A stretch of 6,539 bases of DNA, taken from positions 1 through 6,539 of the forward strand of contig CAKPUX010000079.1 in assembly GCA_934193095.1 (NCBI GenBank). Reading direction: 5' to 3'. Source of the stretch: an uncultured Dialister sp. GTDB taxonomy: Bacteria; Bacillota; Negativicutes; Veillonellales; Dialisteraceae. Every line of letters starts with the position of its first letter. Position 1 is the first letter of the stretch. The translations under genes were made by a program, and so were the position numbers. The notes under the pieces are model-generated. The model was not told the origin of the DNA. It made no database searches and saw only the letters and a list, made by a program, of their open reading frames with translations. This document shows, in pieces, positions 1 to 6,373 of this stretch.

Positions 1-28
1 TATATACTGAAAGAAGGATAATAACATC

Positions 29-1318
29 ATGGAATGGATCACAGTACCTGAAAAAGGTTTTACTTTGAGAGAAGTACGTACATTGACGAACCGCAATGTG
101 AATTTGTCGGAAGAGCTGGAGAAATCTGTCTCTGCCATTTTGGAAAAGGTCAGAGATGGGGGAGATGCTGCCATCCGTGAGCTGACGAAGAAATTCGATG
201 GGGTAGAGCTCTCTGATTTCCGTGTGACGGAAGAAGAGATGCAGGAAGCCCTCGCGCATGTGACGCCGGAATTTCTGGAAGTTCTGAAAGAAGCGAAAGC
301 GAATATCGAGACATTCCACAAGGAACAGGTAAGAAAGTCTTGGACAAAGAATTTCAGAGATGGCGTGGAGCTCGGTGAACAGTTCCTTCCCATCCAGCGT
401 GTCGGCGTCTATGTACCTGGCGGCCGCGCGGCCTATCCGTCGACCGTACTCATGGATACGGTACCGGCGCTCGTAGCTGGCTGCCCTTCGGTCGCCATGA
501 CGACACCGCCAGGGAAGGATGGCAAGGTGAATCCGAATATCCTGGCGGCTGCTTATGTAGCTGGCGTAAAGGAGATCTATAAGGTCGGCGGTGCGCAGGG
601 CATAGCGATGTTGGCATACGGCACGGAGTCTGTCGAGCCGGTCTTCAAGATCGTAGGACCGGGCAATGCGTTCGTCGCTATGGCAAAGCGTCTCGTCTTC
701 GGTACAGTCGGCATCGACATGATCGCAGGTCCATCCGAGGTGTGCTGCGTGGCAGATGCCAGCGCGGATCCGACATGGATCGCAGCCGACCTCTTATCGC
801 AGGCGGAGCATGACCCGCGTGCGGCTGTTTTCCTCATCACGCCGGATGCAGACTTTGGCAAGAAGGTCGAAGCGGAGATGGAGCGCCAGATGAAAGAGCT
901 CTCCCGTTATGAGATCATGAAGAGTTCCGTCGATGATTATGCGAAGGCTTTCCTCTGCAAGGATGCGGCGCAGTGCTTCGACATCGTGAATAAGATCGCG
1001 CCGGAGCATCTGGAAGTCGAGCTGCCGGATCCGAAGCAGTATCTGCCGCTCATTTATAATGCAGGTGCGATTTTCCTCGGGAAATACACCTCCGAACCGC
1101 TCGGCGACTACATGGCCGGCCCGAACCACACGCTCCCGACTTCCGGCACCGCCGCTTTCTCCTCGCCGCTCGGTGTTTATGATTTCGTCAAGCACAGCAG
1201 TGTAGAAATGTATAATAAAGAAGCCTTCCGGAAGATTTCCAAGAAGGTCCAGATTTTCGCCAAAGCAGAAGGCCTGACGGCTCACGCTCATGCGATGGAG
1301 GTGCGTGATGAAGACTGA
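29..1318 (+). CDS. hisD: Histidinol dehydrogenase
   Basis: HisD is the cytosolic, zinc-dependent, NAD-linked enzyme for the last two oxidations of the pathway, L-histidinol to L-histidine via histidinal. The 429-residue product has the usual family length. Family residues fall at nearly the numbering known from the E. coli enzyme: Q258 and H261 in SQAEHDP, the catalytic pair E326-H327 in APEHLE, D360 in EPLGDYMAGPNH, and H419 in EGLTAHAH. The glycine-rich VYVPGGRAAYPS segment (about 128-138) and KIVGPGN (207-213) are also typical. The ATG at 29 follows AGAAGGA (12-18) at a 10-base gap. The short stretch before it (1-28) has stops in more than one frame and may include the end of an upstream gene, probably hisG, which cannot be verified here. 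The stop at 1316-1318 lies inside the start of hisC, so the two are translationally close. Function is near certain. Confidence 0.98.
   Translation: MEWITVPEKGFTLREVRTLTNRNVNLSEELEKSVSAILEKVRDGGDAAIRELTKKFDGVELSDFRVTEEEMQEALAHVTPEFLEVLKEAKANIETFHKEQVRKSWTKNFRDGVELGEQFLPIQRVGVYVPGGRAAYPSTVLMDTVPALVAGCPSVAMTTPPGKDGKVNPNILAAAYVAGVKEIYKVGGAQGIAMLAYGTESVEPVFKIVGPGNAFVAMAKRLVFGTVGIDMIAGPSEVCCVADASADPTWIAADLLSQAEHDPRAAVFLITPDADFGKKVEAEMERQMKELSRYEIMKSSVDDYAKAFLCKDAAQCFDIVNKIAPEHLEVELPDPKQYLPLIYNAGAIFLGKYTSEPLGDYMAGPNHTLPTSGTAAFSSPLGVYDFVKHSSVEMYNKEAFRKISKKVQIFAKAEGLTAHAHAMEVRDED
1297..1302 (+). promoter_or_regulatory. Ribosome binding site that fixes the hisC start
   Basis: GGAGGT lies at the end of the hisD coding sequence, 5 bases before the ATG at 1308. 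An in-frame ATG also exists at 1290, but it lies upstream of this site and would add six residues (MRWRCV) unlike a HisC N-terminus. The site therefore favours 1308. Confidence 0.85.
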
Positions 1319-2378
1319 ATGGCTCAGAAAAACGATCGTCGACTTTGATCCGTACTTCGTAGCGCCGATCGCAGAAAAGCATGTCATCAATGCGAATGAA
1401 AATTACCTGAATGTCCTGACCATCCCCGGCGTGAAAGAGGAGCTCATCCAGGCTCTCGATACGTTCCGCCCGCAGATCTACCCGAAGCCGATGTCCGATG
1501 ACATCCGCGAAGCGCTGGCGGACTACATCGGCGCGAAGCCGGAGAACTTCATCGTCGGCAATGGCGGCGATGAAATGATCACTTATCTGCTGGGGACATT
1601 CCTTGATCCGGGCGATCAGATCCTGATTCACAGCCCGACCTTCGACATGTATGAGCTTGGCGCGGAAACGCTGGGGGCCTCTGCCATCAAGGTACAGGAT
1701 CTTCCGGGATACCGGCGCGATCAGAAAGGACTTCTGGAAGCAGTCAGGACATACCAGGCGAAGGTGACCGTCATCTGCAATCCGAACAATCCGACGGGTG
1801 AGCTGCTTCCGCGCGCATTCATCGAAGAAGTGCTGAAGGCTGCTGACAATATCGTATTCGTCGATGAAGCATACATGGAGTTCGCCCAGAAGGAAAGTGT
1901 CATTGATCTCATCGATACATATCCGAATCTTATCGTCCTTCGCACGCTCTCGAAAGCCTTTGCTCTGGCGGGCATGCGCTGCGGCTACCTCGCTGCCGAC
2001 CAAGCGCTGATCGAAGCTATCGCAAAGATCAAAGCGCCGTATAATCTGAATGCTTTCACCCAGCTTTTTGCGCCGATCGTCATCCGTCACAGAGAAGATA
2101 TTTTCAAAGTACGCGATGCCATCTGCGTGGAAAGAGAGCGTCTCTACGAGGCGCTGAAGGAAATCTCAGGTATCACGGTGTATCCATCCTGCACGAATTT
2201 TCTTCTTGTTCAGGTGGACAAGAAGCAGGAAGAAATCTTCGAAGCGCTCCGCAAGAAAGACATCCTTGTCAAGATTTATAGAAACAACCAGGATATCCCG
2301 AATGGATTCCGCATTTCCGTCACCACGAAAGATGTCGATGACGTGCTGATTTCCGTATTTCAGGAGGCACTCGCATGA
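1308..2378 (+). CDS. hisC: Histidinol-phosphate aminotransferase
   Basis: HisC is a PLP-dependent, fold-type I, class II aminotransferase. It moves the amino group of glutamate onto imidazole acetol phosphate, giving L-histidinol phosphate. With the ATG at 1308 the product is 356 residues, a normal family length. Visible motifs, numbered from that start, are NANEN near the N-terminus, the cofactor phosphate-binding GNGGDE (84-89), NPNNPTG (158-164), VDEAY with the pyridine-nitrogen aspartate D186, the Schiff-base lysine K216 in TLSKAFALAGMRCGY, and the substrate carboxylate arginine R335 in FRISV. The gene begins inside the last codons of hisD and its TGA overlaps the hisB ATG as ATGA. The related cobalamin enzyme CobD has a similar fold, but the position between hisD and hisB makes HisC the clear call. 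Confidence 0.97.
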   Translation: MKTEWLRKTIVDFDPYFVAPIAEKHVINANENYLNVLTIPGVKEELIQALDTFRPQIYPKPMSDDIREALADYIGAKPENFIVGNGGDEMITYLLGTFLDPGDQILIHSPTFDMYELGAETLGASAIKVQDLPGYRRDQKGLLEAVRTYQAKVTVICNPNNPTGELLPRAFIEEVLKAADNIVFVDEAYMEFAQKESVIDLIDTYPNLIVLRTLSKAFALAGMRCGYLAADQALIEAIAKIKAPYNLNAFTQLFAPIVIRHREDIFKVRDAICVERERLYEALKEISGITVYPSCTNFLLVQVDKKQEEIFEALRKKDILVKIYRNNQDIPNGFRISVTTKDVDDVLISVFQEALA

Positions 2379-2953
2379 GAAAAGCCACACTTCGTCGCAC
2401 GACGGGCGAGACGGATATTTCTATCACGCTTACCATCGACGGGAAAGGAAATTTTGAGGGGACGAGCGGCATCGGTTTCTTCGACCACATGCTGCACCTC
2501 TTCGCCCGCCACAGCGGGATGGATATGTCCCTCACCTGTCAGGGCGACCTTGACGTAGACAACCATCATACCATCGAAGACATTGGCATCACGCTGGGAG
2601 AGGTCTTCGAAAAAGCGCTGGGGGACAAGAAGGGGATTCATCGCTATGGCTGCTTCTTCTGCCCGATGGATGAGACGCTCTCCCGCATCGTGCTCGATCT
2701 ATCCGGTCGGTCGTACCTCGTCTTTGATGTCGATATCCCTGTCGAGAGGATCGGCAGTTTCGAGACGGAAATGACGCGGGAATTCTTCCTCGCTTTTGCA
2801 AACAACGCGAAGATGAATCTTCATATGGCGACCCTCTATGGCGTGAACGGGCATCACATCGTCGAGTCCCTTTTCAAAGGCATCGGCCACGCTCTGAAGG
2901 AGGCTGTCACCATCGAAGGCGATACCGTATTATCCACCAAAGGAGTGCTCTGA
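2375..2953 (+). CDS. hisB: Imidazoleglycerol-phosphate dehydratase, monofunctional
   Basis: HisB removes water from imidazole glycerol phosphate to give imidazole acetol phosphate. The enzyme is a manganese-dependent homo-oligomer. The 192-residue product is the dehydratase alone. It lacks the N-terminal HAD phosphatase domain found in the bifunctional E. coli HisB, so histidinol phosphate must be dephosphorylated by another protein. The two pseudo-repeated halves and their metal-binding histidine motifs are intact: FFDHMLHLFARH (35-46), DNHHTIEDIG (62-71), DLSGR (108-112), FFLAFANNAKMNLH (137-150) and GHHIVESLFKG (159-169). AGGAGG (2362-2367) sits 7 bases before the ATG, inside hisC. The stop TGA shares its last base with the hisH start. 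The overlaps on both sides imply coupled translation. Confidence 0.97.
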   Translation: MRKATLRRTTGETDISITLTIDGKGNFEGTSGIGFFDHMLHLFARHSGMDMSLTCQGDLDVDNHHTIEDIGITLGEVFEKALGDKKGIHRYGCFFCPMDETLSRIVLDLSGRSYLVFDVDIPVERIGSFETEMTREFFLAFANNAKMNLHMATLYGVNGHHIVESLFKGIGHALKEAVTIEGDTVLSTKGVL

Positions 2954-3567
2954 TGAAAATAGCCATCATTGATTACGATGCAGGAAATCTGGCGAACGTC
3001 GTGCGCGCCGCCACCCGTGCCGGTCTTGATGTCGTCGTCACCCGCGATCCGAAGGAAATCCGCGAAGCGAAAGCCCTGATCCTCCCCGGCGTTGGTGCGA
3101 TGAAGGATGCCATGGAACACCTCTCCGGCTACGGTCTCACGGACATCATCCGCGAAGAAGTCAGAAAGGGCAAGAAACTCGCCGGTATCTGCCTCGGCAT
3201 GCAGGCGCTCTACGAAGTCTCCGAAGAAGGGGGCGAAGTGCCTGCGTTGGGGCTCCTTTCGGGGCGTATCGTCCATTTCCCGGAAGGAAATCTCAAAGTC
3301 CCGCACATGGGATGGAATGAGCTTGTGATGCACCGCCCGCACGAAGTCCTCGCCGGCCTCCCTCCGAAGAGCTACGTCTACTTCGTACACTCCTATTATA
3401 AGACGCCCGGGGACAGCGAAGACATCATCGCTTCCGCAGACTACGGCGTCACCGTGCCTGCCGTCGTCGGGAAAGACAATGTATTGGGATTCCAGTTTCA
3501 TCCAGAAAAATCCGGCCCCGTAGGGCTTACGATCTGGAAGAATTTAGCAGAATGGTTACAAAAATGA
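2953..3567 (+). CDS. hisH: Imidazole glycerol phosphate synthase, glutaminase subunit
   Basis: HisH is a class I glutamine amidotransferase that hydrolyses glutamine and passes ammonia through the HisF barrel for imidazole ring closure. The 204-residue product has the family's length and its full catalytic triad: nucleophile C80 in LAGICLGMQ, with H183 and E185 in QFHPEKSG. The N-terminal IDYDAGN and the LPGVGAM loop (44-50) are also typical. In this family the PGVG loop is linked to control of glutaminase activity by HisF. The ATG overlaps the hisB stop as TGATG, with AGGAG (2941-2945) 7 bases upstream. The partner gene hisF is not adjacent: hisA and then a repeat-filled spacer come between them. 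The stop overlaps the preferred hisA start. Confidence 0.97.
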   Translation: MKIAIIDYDAGNLANVVRAATRAGLDVVVTRDPKEIREAKALILPGVGAMKDAMEHLSGYGLTDIIREEVRKGKKLAGICLGMQALYEVSEEGGEVPALGLLSGRIVHFPEGNLKVPHMGWNELVMHRPHEVLAGLPPKSYVYFVHSYYKTPGDSEDIIASADYGVTVPAVVGKDNVLGFQFHPEKSGPVGLTIWKNLAEWLQK

Positions 3568-4280
3568 AAATATTTCCAGCAATTGATATAGAAGACGGAC
3601 ACTGCGTCCGCCTGAAGCAAGGTAAGATCGGCGACCTCACCGTCTATGGCGATGATCCGGTAAAAATGGCACTCAAGTGGGAAGCCCTCGGCGCGAAATA
3701 CCTCCACGTCGTCGACCTTGACGGTGCGTTCAAAGGAAATGGCGTGAATACCGAGGTGATCCATCGCATCTGTCAGGCGGTGAAGATCCCCGTCGAAGTC
3801 GGCGGCGGCATCCGCACAGAGCAGGCCATCAAGCAGCATATCGAGAACGGCGTATGGCGCGTCATCATCGGCTCGAAAGCCGTCGCGTCCCCGTACTTCG
3901 CCATCCAAGCCGCCAAGAAATACGGCGCTGACCACATCGCTGTCTCCGTCGATGCCCACGGCGACACCGTCGCTACCCACGGCTGGGTCGACGGCAGCAA
4001 GCAGAAAGTCCTGCCCTTCGTCAAGACGCTTCTTGAAAATGGCGTCAATACCATCGTTTACACCGACATCAGCCGCGACGGCATGCTGACCGGGCCGAAC
4101 TTCGAAATGATGGAAAAACTCCAGGCACTTCCCGGGATCCATCTCATCGCTTCCGGCGGCGTTTCCTGTGCAGACGACCTCAGAAAACTCTCCGCCGTGG
4201 GCGTCTACGGCGCCATCACCGGCAAAGCCCTCTACGAAGAAAAAGTCACCATGGAAGAAATCGTGGAGATTCAGGAGTGA
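3564..4280 (+). CDS. hisA: ProFAR isomerase (phosphoribosylformimino-5-aminoimidazole carboxamide ribotide isomerase)
   Basis: HisA catalyses an Amadori rearrangement of ProFAR to PRFAR on a beta/alpha barrel. With the ATG at 3564 the product is 238 residues starting MKIFPAIDIEDG, the usual family N-terminus. This puts the catalytic aspartates at D8 and D130 (SVDAHGD). GGGIR (80-84), THGW, TDISRDGM (167-174) and SGGV (197-200) carry the half-barrel phosphate-binding and active-site loops. This start overlaps the hisH stop as ATGA, like hisC/hisB. An in-frame ATG at 3552 would add MVTK and is better placed for GGAAG (3536-3540, 11-base gap). The start is therefore not settled; no good binding site lies directly before 3564, which suggests translational coupling. 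The stop codon is the first three bases of a TGACTGG unit of the following repeat. The function call is very secure. Confidence 0.96.
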   Translation: MKIFPAIDIEDGHCVRLKQGKIGDLTVYGDDPVKMALKWEALGAKYLHVVDLDGAFKGNGVNTEVIHRICQAVKIPVEVGGGIRTEQAIKQHIENGVWRVIIGSKAVASPYFAIQAAKKYGADHIAVSVDAHGDTVATHGWVDGSKQKVLPFVKTLLENGVNTIVYTDISRDGMLTGPNFEMMEKLQALPGIHLIASGGVSCADDLRKLSAVGVYGAITGKALYEEKVTMEEIVEIQE

Positions 4281-4312
4281 CTGGGAGCTCGTGACTAGTG
4301 ACTGGTGACTAG
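4278..4312 (+). repeat. Left heptad array of R1 (TGACTRG)
   Basis: Five 7-base units run in phase from 4278, 4285, 4292, 4299 and 4306. Four of them read TGACTGG or TGACTAG, and the second is degenerate (GAGCTCG). The first unit contains the hisA stop codon. A related but more degenerate series occurs at 6171-6205 in copy R3. Confidence 0.8.
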
Positions 4313-4467
4313 GAGACGTCAGACACTCGTACCGTCATTTCGAGCGACAGCGAGAAATCTTTGTCATTCGCGGTCAGGCGGTCGATGTTTGGAACGCCCA
4401 AACGGGAAACCTATTATCCACTCACCTTCGAGCATTGCTCCATATATACTTGCGGCGAAGCCGCCAC

Positions 4468-4502
4468 TACAACCTCGAACCCTGAACCTTGAACCCCGCA
4501 CC
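4468..4502 (+). repeat. Right heptad array of R1 (consensus NNGAACC)
   Basis: Five consecutive 7-base units ending in ACC begin at 4468, 4475, 4482, 4489 and 4496, one base after the H4 hairpin arm. The clearest are CTGAACC and TTGAACC. The array has the same number of units and the same distance from H4 as the right array of copy R3 (6374-6408). Confidence 0.8.
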
Positions 4503-4540
4503 ATTTTTCATTTGAATACACCCGCAAAGGACGCAACATT

Positions 4541-5296
4541 ATGCTAGCCAAACGAATCATTCCCTGCCTGGACGTGAACCACGGGCGCGTCGTCAAAGGC
4601 AAAAAATTTCACAATCTTCAGGACGTCGACGATCCTGTGACACTGGGAAAATACTACTCCGACTCCGGCGCGGATGAACTCGTATTCTATGACATCACCG
4701 CCACTCACGAAGGACGTGAGACCTTCGTCGATACCGTCCGTGCCATTGCAGAAGAGCTCACTATCCCCTTCACCGTAGGAGGCGGGATACGCAGAGCAGA
4801 CGATTTCCGTACCATGCTGCTGGCAGGAGCCGACAAAGTCTCCGTCAATTCTGCCGCTGTGATGCATCCTGAAATCATCCGCGAAAGCGCCCAGCGCTTC
4901 GGCAACCAGTGCGTCGTCCTCTCCATCGATGGCAAGAGAAATGGCAAAGGCGGTTGGGACGTCTTCGTCGAAGGCGGACGCAAGAATACAGGCCTGTCCG
5001 TCGTAGACTGGGCCAGAAAAGGCATGGAGCTCGGCGCAGGAGAGATCTGCATGAATTCCATTGACGCCGACGGCGAAAAAGATGGCTATGATCTGGAGCT
5101 CATGCGCGTCCTTTCGGAGGAACTCTCCATCCCCGTCATCGCCTCCGGCGGCGCAGGGAAGAAAGAAGATTTCCTCAAAGCCTTCGAAGCAGGCGCTGAT
5201 GCAGCACTGGCTGCTTCCGTCTTCCACTTCGGAGAAATCGCGATTCCCGACCTCAAACACTACCTCGCACAGAACGGGGTAGAAATAAGAGTATAA
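4541..5296 (+). CDS. hisF: Imidazole glycerol phosphate synthase, cyclase subunit
   Basis: HisF is the beta/alpha-barrel synthase half of the HisH-HisF complex. It uses ammonia from HisH to turn PRFAR into imidazole glycerol phosphate and AICAR, the latter returning to purine synthesis. The 251-residue product is typical in length. Catalytic D11 (PCLDV) and D130 (SIDGK) are at the canonical positions. The charged residues that form the ammonia gate at the barrel base are R5, E46, K99 and E168. GGGIR (80-84), SIDADGEKDGYD (173-184) and ASGGAG (201-206) line the phosphate sites. The ATG at 4541 follows AAAGGA (4526-4531) at a 9-base gap. Unlike the genes before it, hisF is set apart from its neighbour by 260 bp containing repeat R1. 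Without a clear terminator or good promoter there, I infer it is still read through from upstream. Confidence 0.97.
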   Translation: MLAKRIIPCLDVNHGRVVKGKKFHNLQDVDDPVTLGKYYSDSGADELVFYDITATHEGRETFVDTVRAIAEELTIPFTVGGGIRRADDFRTMLLAGADKVSVNSAAVMHPEIIRESAQRFGNQCVVLSIDGKRNGKGGWDVFVEGGRKNTGLSVVDWARKGMELGAGEICMNSIDADGEKDGYDLELMRVLSEELSIPVIASGGAGKKEDFLKAFEAGADAALAASVFHFGEIAIPDLKHYLAQNGVEIRV

Positions 5297-5298
5297 AT

Positions 5299-5375
5299 GG
5301 TTCAAGGCTCAAGGGGGAGGAGCAGCTTCGCCGCCATATAAAATTTGTGGCGAAGCCGTTCCACAACCCCGCACC
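5299..5375 (+). repeat. Compact repeat derivative, copy R2 (hisF-hisIE spacer)
   Basis: This short member of the same family starts three bases after the hisF stop. It begins with GGTTCAA and GGCTCAA heptads (5299-5312). Next comes GCAGC-TTC-GCCGC (5322-5334), a hairpin resembling the reverse complement of H4. An AT-rich centre follows (5336-5346), then an H4-like GGC-GAA-GCC (5349-5357). It ends in two right-hand heptads, CACAACC and CCGCACC (5362-5375). It is therefore a roughly symmetrical inverted repeat lacking the H1-H3 core of R1 and R3. The remaining spacer to 5417 is a leader similar to the one before hisF. Confidence 0.7.
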
Positions 5376-5405
5376 CGATTTTCCATCCCAATGCTACAAA
5401 ATGCG

Positions 5406-5411
5406 AAAGGA
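5406..5411 (+). promoter_or_regulatory. Ribosome binding site that fixes the hisIE start
   Basis: AAAGGA lies 6 bases before the ATG at 5418. An in-frame ATG at 5391 would add nine residues, but it lies upstream of this site and has no purine-rich binding site of its own. The site therefore favours 5418. Confidence 0.8.
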
Positions 5412-5417
5412 AACATT

Positions 5418-6095
5418 ATGGAAACAGTAGACATAAAAAACATTTCTTTCAATGAAAAAGGCCTTGTGCCTGCCATTGTGCAGGACGCCAGAAGCGGCGA
5501 GATCCTCATGATGGCGTACATGAATCAGGAATCCCTCCAGAAAACCATCGAGACAGGAGAGACCTGGTTCTTCTCCAGAAGCCGTCAGAAGCTCTGGCAC
5601 AAAGGAGAAGAATCGGCCCACTTCCAGCACGTAAAGAAGATCTTCGTGGACTGCGATGCGGACACACTCGTCGTGCAGGTTATTCCCGATGGCCCTGCCT
5701 GCCATACAAACAACCCCACCTGCTTCTTCAGAAGCCTTACAGAGTGGGAAAACATGGAAGAAACAGGAAGCCTTGCGATCCTTCATACCCTTTTTGAAGA
5801 AATCAAAGATCGCCGCGCCCATCCGCAGGATAAGTCCTACACCAATTACCTGCAGAGCGAAGGCAAAAACAAGATCGACAAGAAGATCGGCGAAGAAGCC
5901 TCTGAAGTCATCATCGCCGACCAGCATCAAGACAAAGAAGAGATCATCGACGAGTCCTGTGACCTCCTCTATCATCTGTTTGTGATGTGGGAGAACTCTG
6001 GCATCGATCTCTATGACATCATGCGTAAACTCGAAGAACGCGACGAGAAGAAAGGCAATAAAAAGAAAGTCGGACATCAGGATAAGATCTTTTAA
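5418..6095 (+). CDS. hisIE: Bifunctional phosphoribosyl-AMP cyclohydrolase / phosphoribosyl-ATP pyrophosphatase
   Basis: This fusion protein carries out steps two and three of the pathway. The HisE part removes pyrophosphate from phosphoribosyl-ATP, and the HisI part opens the adenine ring to give ProFAR. From the ATG at 5418 it is 225 residues. The N-terminal HisI domain (about 10-110) has WFFSRSRQKLWHKGEES (50-66), the metal-binding DCDAD (78-82) and ACHTNNPTCFF (94-104), so the metal-ligand set C79, D80, D82, C95 and C102 is present. The HisE domain (about 120-210) has SYTNYL, KIDKKIGEEASEVI (152-165) and the acidic DESCDLLYHLFV (178-189). After DEKKG the tail is lysine-rich. A small deviation is SAH (66-68) where many HisI proteins have SGN. 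It is the last gene of the operon; its stop codon lies at the base of the terminator. Confidence 0.96.
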   Translation: METVDIKNISFNEKGLVPAIVQDARSGEILMMAYMNQESLQKTIETGETWFFSRSRQKLWHKGEESAHFQHVKKIFVDCDADTLVVQVIPDGPACHTNNPTCFFRSLTEWENMEETGSLAILHTLFEEIKDRRAHPQDKSYTNYLQSEGKNKIDKKIGEEASEVIIADQHQDKEEIIDESCDLLYHLFVMWENSGIDLYDIMRKLEERDEKKGNKKKVGHQDKIF

Positions 6096-6125
6096 AAAAG
6101 AGCTGGCGCAAGCCGGCTCTTTTTT
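6094..6125 (+). terminator. Intrinsic terminator of the his operon
   Basis: A 14-bp stem with a GCAA tetraloop (6108-6111, GNRA type) pairs 6094-6107 with 6112-6125 and contains one G-U wobble. The 3' arm ends in six T residues. The left A-tract overlaps the hisIE stop codon. The structure is also largely symmetrical, so it could act on the minus strand, but no minus-strand gene ends here. Confidence 0.93.
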
Positions 6126-6131
6126 GTGAGG

Positions 6132-6205
6132 GGTTCAAGGTTTAAGGGTTCAAGGGTTCAAGGTTCAGGGTGACTAATGACTTAAGGCTAGGGACTTGAG
6201 ACTAG
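6132..6205 (+). repeat. Left heptad arrays of R3
   Basis: Units of 7 bases, some with an extra G, read GGTTCAA, GGTTTAA, GGGTTCAA (twice) and GGTTCAG over 6132-6168. After GG they change to TGACTAA, TGACTTA and further degenerate relatives ending in AGACTAG by 6205. Two different heptad types therefore sit side by side on this flank. Confidence 0.75.
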
Positions 6206-6373
6206 GAGACTAGGAGACATAAGATATCAGACCCTCATATCGTCATTTCGAGCGAAGCGAGAAATCTTTGTCATTCGCAGCCTGGCGGTCAATGATTGGA
6301 AATTCCAAACGGGAAACCTGCTATCCACATACCTTCGGGCATCGCCCCATATATATGGCAGCGAAGCTGCCAC

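Larger units (their letters stand above)
4278..4502 (+). repeat. Structured interspersed repeat, copy R1 (hisA-hisF spacer)
   Basis: This non-coding element fills most of the 260-bp hisA-hisF gap. Its core (4334-4467) matches 6242-6373 in the same orientation, at roughly 85% identity by hand alignment with 3 bases of indel. Four small inverted repeats can be drawn in the core. H1 is 4337-4358 (ATTTC...GAAAT). H2 is 4387-4403 (GTTTGG/CCAAAC). H3 is 4430-4440 (GAGC/GCTC). H4 is 4452-4464 (GCGGC, GAA loop, GCCGC). Heptad-like units border it on both sides. The outer GGTTCA-type left end seen in copy R3 is missing here, where hisA coding sequence begins, so R1 looks left-truncated. An 80-codon open frame at 4305-4547 crosses it but has no protein character. 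No transposase is present. The orientation sign is nominal. Confidence 0.85.

Noticed and set aside
4489..4518. Possible promoter for hisF, TTGAAC (4489-4494) with TGAATA (4513-4518)
   Set aside because: The -35 is part of a heptad unit and matches consensus poorly, as does the -10. I cannot separate it from chance in an AT-rich spacer.
4305..4547. An 80-codon + strand open frame across the hisA-hisF spacer
   Set aside because: It lies almost wholly in repeat R1, has no ribosome binding site, its heptad part gives a low-complexity peptide (QPRTLNLEPRT), and the frame runs into the start of hisF. No recognisable domain.
4544..5305. A 253-codon minus-strand open frame opposite hisF
   Set aside because: It mirrors hisF, whose codon bias leaves the opposite strand open. 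The peptide shows no domain, and the sense frame is a complete canonical HisF. Similar minus-strand frames opposite hisC (1188-2090), hisH and hisIE are rejected for the same reason.
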